Assembly: GCA_051000755.1 (NCBI GenBank) | Contig: JBPCNZ010000019.1 | Location: 1 to 18,437 of the forward strand | Length of the DNA stretch: 18,437 bases | Direction of reading: 5' to 3' | Origin: JALZAH01 sp051000755 | Lineage (GTDB): Bacteria; Actinomycetota; Acidimicrobiia; Acidimicrobiales; Palsa-688 | In this document: positions 15,391-18,437 of the stretch, one piece after another | How the letters are laid out: every line of letters starts with the position of its first letter | How positions within the stretch are numbered: the stretch's first letter is position 1 | Notes under the pieces: model-generated | Seen by the model: only the letters and a program-made list of their open reading frames with translations | What the model was told of the DNA's origin: nothing | Databases searched by the model: none | Made by a program: the position numbers and the translations under genes

Positions 15391-15752
15391 CGTTCTGTCA
15401 GCTGCGCAGTTCTAGCCCGGCCGCCAGGCGGCATCCGAGAACCGTCGCGATCTGCTCGCCCTCGGCATGGAGTCTGCCGTGGCCGCTCCATAGTGGCCTG
15501 TTCTGTTCGCCCCGGGAGCGCTCCTACCAGTGCTGCCGATCACGAGCAGGGCCAAGGGCGTAAAAGGCCTCGTGCCGGTCGGCCTCTGGTGTCGAAGTAA
15601 CGTAGCCAGCAGGTCCAAGCAGGTCGCTGGCGATGGACTGTGATGGATCTGGCAAACCGATAGCCACCCCGCGCCTGACGAATGTCGAGACCGCCCGGTC
15701 TGCCACGTCCCTGGAGTGGATCGACAAGACGAGTTGCTGGAGGATGGACCAC
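15391..15752. other. Spacer without a supported gene
   Basis: The minus strand carries a protein-like stretch between about 15524 and 15740 ('AIGLPDPSQSIASDLLGPAG', 'YVTSTPEADRHEAFYALG') ending in a stop, but there is no start of its own and the frame continues as antisense of the VOC gene. It could be a remnant C-terminus. The last bases hold the VOC ribosome binding site GGAGG at 15739-15743. Confidence 0.35.
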
Positions 15753-16196
15753 ATGTCACACATACGACGCTTCGACCATGTCGGGATCACGGTCGCTGAC
15801 CTCGACACGGTGACGGCGTTCTTCGTCGGGCTCGGTCTCGAGGTCGAGGGCACGCGGATGTTCGTGGAGGGCGAGTTCCTGGACACGGTCATCGGCGTCC
15901 CTGACTCCCGCACCGAGATCGTCATGCTCCGACCGCCCGACGGAGGAACCCGGCTGGAACTGTCAAGCTTCGTCCGGCCCGATCACTACCCAGGGTCACC
16001 CGCCGCGATGGCCAACGAACTGGGGCTGCGCAACGTGGCCTTCGAGGTCGATGACCTCCAGGCCACCGTCGACGGGCTGGTCGCGGACGGATACGGCCTG
16101 GTCGGCGGCATCGGCCAGTACGAGCACATCTGGCGCATGGCGTATGTGCGCGGACCGGAGGGGATCATTGTGTCTCTGGCCGAGCACATCGGCTGA
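15753..16196 (+). CDS. VOC-family (glyoxalase/bleomycin resistance-like) protein, 147 aa
   Basis: ATG 15753 is chosen because GGAGG at 15739-15743 is 9 bases upstream; the in-frame ATG at 15744 directly abuts it, and the frame further upstream to 15633 is not protein-like. Two beta-alpha-beta-beta-beta modules are visible: 'FDHVGITVADLDTVTAFFVG' to 'EIVMLRPPDGGTRLELSSF', and 'LGLRNVAFEVDDLQATVDGL' to 'YVRGPEGIIVSLAEHIG'. Usual metal ligands are H9, the glutamate of 'RLELSSF' and the last glutamate of 'VSLAE'. The third position, normally histidine in 'RHIAFEV', is asparagine here, so metal binding may be altered. Substrate unknown. It is intact and convergent with the next gene, with a hairpin between. 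Confidence 0.88.
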   Translation: MSHIRRFDHVGITVADLDTVTAFFVGLGLEVEGTRMFVEGEFLDTVIGVPDSRTEIVMLRPPDGGTRLELSSFVRPDHYPGSPAAMANELGLRNVAFEVDDLQATVDGLVADGYGLVGGIGQYEHIWRMAYVRGPEGIIVSLAEHIG

Positions 16197-16255
16197 CGCC
16201 ACAGTCGATCCAGAATCAGCCGGACTTCACGCGCCGGGCCGGGGACAAGCGGGAC

Positions 16256-16277
16256 GACGCCGTGATGTCACGGCGTC
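16256..16277 (+). terminator. Strong hairpin between convergent genes
   Basis: A perfect inverted repeat, GACGCCGTGA (16256-16265) and TCACGGCGTC (16268-16277), lies 59 bases after the VOC stop and 102 bases before the end of the minus-strand PPOX gene. There is no clear T-run, as is common in high-GC actinobacteria, so it may act as a bidirectional terminator. Confidence 0.5.
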
Positions 16278-16379
16278 TTCGAGGCGATGCAGCTCCCCCA
16301 ACTGACATCGTCCACCTCGTCATGAGGCCGGCCGTTGAGCTCCCAGTAGCGGCTCGACCCGAGGGGCTTGCTCATTGGT

Positions 16380-16943
16380 CTAGAAGCGCCACCGCGTGGC
16401 GCCACCCGGTTCGCCCGTGAGGAGTGCTGTAGCCGTGTCTGGCGTGACGCGGTACACGAACCACGGCGGCGGCCCAGCGGAGGGTGCGCTGAACTCGGCA
16501 GTAAGGGCCAGACCTGTGTCGTCGACTCGAGCCGGCCAGCCCGCTGCCGCCCAGCGCTCCGCCATGGCGGAGACGGTCGAGGAGTCAGTGACCATGCGGG
16601 CCTCACCCTCGATCACCAGGTCGAAGTCGTGGGTTGCGACGATGACCGTGCAACGCGGATCGCGAGCAAGGTTCTTCCCCTTGCGGGTTCCAGCGCCGGT
16701 CTCGAACCAGAATGCGCCATCGACCCACAGGCCGCCGATCCCGGTGACGTGCGGGCTCCCGTCCCGGTCGATCGTCGCCAACCAGCATGTGTGACGATTC
16801 GGACCGCCAGCCTCCGGAGCCTGGCCCAAACCCTGATCGAGGCGCGCTTCGATGCGGCGCCACTCGAGCAGCGGCGCCCCGTAGAGATCGGCGAGGTTGG
16901 TTGCTTGCATGAGGGTCTGACGCAACACACCGTCAAAAGTCAT
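16380..16943 (-). CDS. Pyridoxamine 5'-phosphate oxidase (PPOX)-fold flavin/F420-type protein, 187 aa
   Basis: ATG 16943 has GAGG about 6 bases upstream, while the internal ATG 16910 has none. The split-barrel signature is clear: 'CWLATIDRDGSPHVTGIGGL', 'WVDGAFWFETGAGTRKGKNL', 'ARDPRCTVIVATHDFDLVIE' and 'GEARMVTD', followed by a C-terminal 'WFVYRVTPDTATALLTGE' and 'ATRWRF'. Such proteins bind FMN or F420 and reduce or oxidise small molecules; many actinobacterial members prefer F420, but the cofactor cannot be read here. Frame intact, normal length, ends convergent to the VOC gene. Upstream, 16944-17193 shows no gene I can support. Confidence 0.85.
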   Translation of the reverse strand: MTFDGVLRQTLMQATNLADLYGAPLLEWRRIEARLDQGLGQAPEAGGPNRHTCWLATIDRDGSPHVTGIGGLWVDGAFWFETGAGTRKGKNLARDPRCTVIVATHDFDLVIEGEARMVTDSSTVSAMAERWAAAGWPARVDDTGLALTAEFSAPSAGPPPWFVYRVTPDTATALLTGEPGGATRWRF

Positions 16944-17193
16944 CGCCGCCTCGTCCCGGTAGTCGATGGCCTATCCGGATTGGCGGTGACTACTCCAGGC
17001 GGCGCGCTCGCATCGATCTTCCCCTCCACGCCACCGTCTGCGTGCTGTCGCGAGGAGACGACTCCGATGTAGCGATCCCGAGCCGGTGTCTCGCTTGACG
17101 CCGCGTCGCCCCGAACCCGTGATCTGGACGTACCACGCCTCGGCCTCGCACCCGCTCCGAATCGGCAGGCGTGCTTGTTCGTCACTGAGTCTG

Positions 17194-17219
17194 GGCGCCA
17201 GCGGGTGTGTGCTGGCGCC
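17194..17219 (-). terminator. Perfect inverted repeat overlapping the recombinase stop
   Basis: GGCGCCAGC at 17194-17202 and GCTGGCGCC at 17211-17219 with an 8-base loop. On the minus strand it begins within the last base of the recombinase TAG. No T-run follows. It may be a terminator or a recombination-site arm. Confidence 0.4.
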
Positions 17220-17797
17220 TAGAACGCCAAGGTCAGCGTGGCCTGATCCCGCGATGTAGTGGACGCGATGGAAGTGGCGTGGCGATCAAGGGAAACTCTG
17301 GCGCGGTCGTAGCGCATAGTCGTGCGCGGGTCGGCGTGGGAGGCGACCTCTTGCACGTCGCGCAGCGGCACCCCAGCGTCGAGCGCCGCGGTGATGAAGG
17401 CGTGGCGCAAGGTGTGTGGTCCGATCGACTTGGCGAAGCCGGACGGCGGGCGACGCGGCGGACGATGCGGGCGGTGAGAGGCGCCAGCGGGATGGTGACG
17501 GTCTTCCCGCCTTACGCAGAGTGGTGAGGGTGCGGTGTCCTCGCTCGGCGCCGAGGGCCTCGATGTCGGCCCCGATCGTTTCAGGCACCCGCAGCCGGTC
17601 GAGCGCCAACAAGAAGATAAGCGCTTGCTCCGCTGAGGGCCCGAGTCCGGCGGCGACTAGGAGCGCTCCGACCTCGTTGCGGTCCAACCCGATGGCGTGG
17701 GACTCGTAATCGACCCGAGGGCGGCGAACATGTACCGCCGGCGAATGGGCGATCAGGCCTTCCTCCGTCGCGTAGCTGTAGAAGCCGGTCACGGTGC
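17219..17797 (-). pseudogene. Tyrosine recombinase (phage integrase family), decayed remnant
   Basis: Minus-strand pieces in different frames give 'VTGFYSYATEEGLIAHSPAV', 'HVRRPRVDYESHAIGLDRNE', 'LLALDRLRVPETIGADIEAL', 'GGKTVTIPLAPLTA', 'RIVRRVARR' and 'IGPHTLRHAFITAALDAGVP', then 'VASHADPRTTMRYDRARVSL'. Catalytic elements are recognisable: the arginine of 'RLRVPE', the H-x-x-R of 'HTLRH', the later histidine of 'SHADPRT' and the nucleophile tyrosine of 'TMRYDRA'. It is dead: at least two single-base shifts, no N-terminal DNA-binding domain, and about 25-30 residues missing between 'PLAPLTA' and 'RIVRRV' compared with relatives. It abuts a VOC gene tail at about 17797, which marks the break that removed its N-terminus. 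An intact copy would catalyse site-specific integration or excision. Confidence 0.8.
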
Positions 17798-17800
17798 ACC

Positions 17801-17950
17801 GGCTGGGTGGTGCTGAGCGACCCGGAGGGGAACGAGTTCTGCCTGCTCTCTCGTTCCGTGCAGGATGCCCAGTCGGTCGAAACCATCCGGCCGGCGCTGA
17901 CGGCGACCCCGAAGCCATGTCGTAGCGGGATCGGCCTGTGGACAGGCTGA
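17801..17950 (+). pseudogene. C-terminal tail of a VOC-family gene
   Basis: The plus strand reads 'GWVVLSDPEGNEFCLLSRSV' and then loses similarity before TGA at 17948-17950. The motif is the closing strand of a glyoxalase-like protein, as in the gene at 10313 ('VVLADPEGNEFCILR'). Everything upstream is replaced by the recombinase remnant on the other strand, so only a 3' scrap remains. The spacer to the next gene (17951-18067) holds nothing certain. Confidence 0.6.
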
Positions 17951-18067
17951 GCCGAGTCCGGACGCAGTGCTTCCGACCGATGAGTTTCGGGACTTACCGA
18001 GGTCCCTACAGCAAAACCGGAGAGGAATGAGTCAGCGCCTGACAGTCGGCGCGGAAAGGGACTCACC

Positions 18068-18437
18068 ATGGGACAACCCGTTGTGCACTTCGAGGTCATC
18101 GGCAACGACCCGCATCGGCTGCGCGGCTACTACCGGGAGCTGTTCGGGTGGAGCTTCGTCACCCCGTCGCCGGTTGCACACGAGGTGTCGGAACCAGAAA
18201 GTTGCGGGTTTGTCGAGCTCACGACGTCGAACGACGGGACCGGAATCCGCGGCGGCATCGGAGGAGGCCAGGGTTACAAGAGTCACGCTGTTTTCTACGT
18301 CGGCGTCCCGGACGTCGAAGCCGCTCTTCAGCGGGCGGAGACCTTGGGCGGGACGCGGGTGATGGGCCCGGTCGTGTCACCAAGCGGGCTCGCTGTCGGC
18401 CACTTCACCGACCCCGAGGGCACCCTGATAGGCGTCG
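18068..18437 (+). CDS. VOC-family (glyoxalase-like) protein, partial at the right edge
   Basis: ATG 18068 with AAAGGGA about 6 bases upstream. The frame is open to the window end: MGQPVVHFEVIGNDPHRLRG, 'YYRELFGWSF', 'GIRGGIGGGQGYKSHAVFYV', 'GVPDVEAALQRAETLGGTRV' and 'VGHFTDPEGTLIGV'. This is a well-kept VOC protein of the group with an 'FTDPEG' closing motif, about 123 residues seen of probably 125-130. These are often annotated as glyoxalase or extradiol dioxygenase-like with unknown substrate. It lies just downstream of the remnant tail of another VOC gene. Confidence 0.85.
   Translation, partial: MGQPVVHFEVIGNDPHRLRGYYRELFGWSFVTPSPVAHEVSEPESCGFVELTTSNDGTGIRGGIGGGQGYKSHAVFYVGVPDVEAALQRAETLGGTRVMGPVVSPSGLAVGHFTDPEGTLIGV

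Noticed and set aside
16940..17185. 81-aa minus-strand frame upstream of the PPOX gene
   Set aside because: Low-complexity composition, no start signal and no recognisable motif.
1..18437. CRISPR array, tRNA or rRNA genes
   Set aside because: No regularly spaced short repeats and no recognisable tRNA or rRNA sequence were seen on either strand by eye.

Overview
The window is GC-rich DNA that reads like a high-GC actinobacterium. The best-recognised proteins (C-terminal tail of a plasmid/ICE relaxase, IS21 IstA/IstB, bacterial group II intron maturase, VOC proteins, a PPOX-fold oxidase, a UspA-like protein) are of actinobacterial type. No rRNA, tRNA or core housekeeping gene is present, so genus cannot be given. 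It looks like accessory DNA: a mobilisation module and a restriction/defence-like cassette on the left, then a stretch of decayed genes and mobile elements.

Layout. 1-2000: C-terminal end of a conjugative relaxase open at the left edge, an overlapping unknown gene (202 aa), a small unknown ORF, and a second diverged fragment of the same relaxase region. 2048-4502: an operon-like module with a TSPPY-type DNA methyltransferase carrying an extra C-terminal domain, a small gene split in two overlapping frames, and a putative PD-(D/E)XK nuclease with an SCK motif that is frameshifted near its end. 4680-5460: a lower-GC island with a UspA-like gene. 5470-5740: IS630-type transposase remnant. 6006-9600: on the minus strand, a dienelactone hydrolase (DLH) family gene followed by a GNAT acetyltransferase gene. 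The DLH gene is interrupted by a group II intron whose 5' end (GTGCG) is clear but whose 3' end (domain V/VI) appears lost. 9649-10076: decayed C-terminal part of a SAM methyltransferase. 10313-10678: VOC protein. 10722-13757: an IS21-family element with multiple terminal repeats, a 6-bp target duplication (ACCGAA), istA (frameshifted), istB, and a third overlapping ORF. 13771-15390: a frameshifted SAM methyltransferase gene flanked by a diverged direct repeat. 15753-16943: a VOC gene and a PPOX-fold gene, convergent, with a hairpin between. 17219-17797: tyrosine recombinase remnant butted against the tail of another VOC gene. 18068-end: a further VOC gene leaving the window.

Functionally, the only group that looks like a working multi-gene system is the methyltransferase / small protein / nuclease module sitting beside relaxase sequence, best read as a mobile restriction-modification or other methylation-linked defence cassette (inference). 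The rest records repeated insertion and decay. Many recognisable genes carry one or more single-base frameshifts. Some changes (an in-frame stop, an internal recombinase deletion, a 3'-truncated intron) indicate real decay, but others could be uncorrected assembly indels, and the two cannot be separated from the sequence alone.
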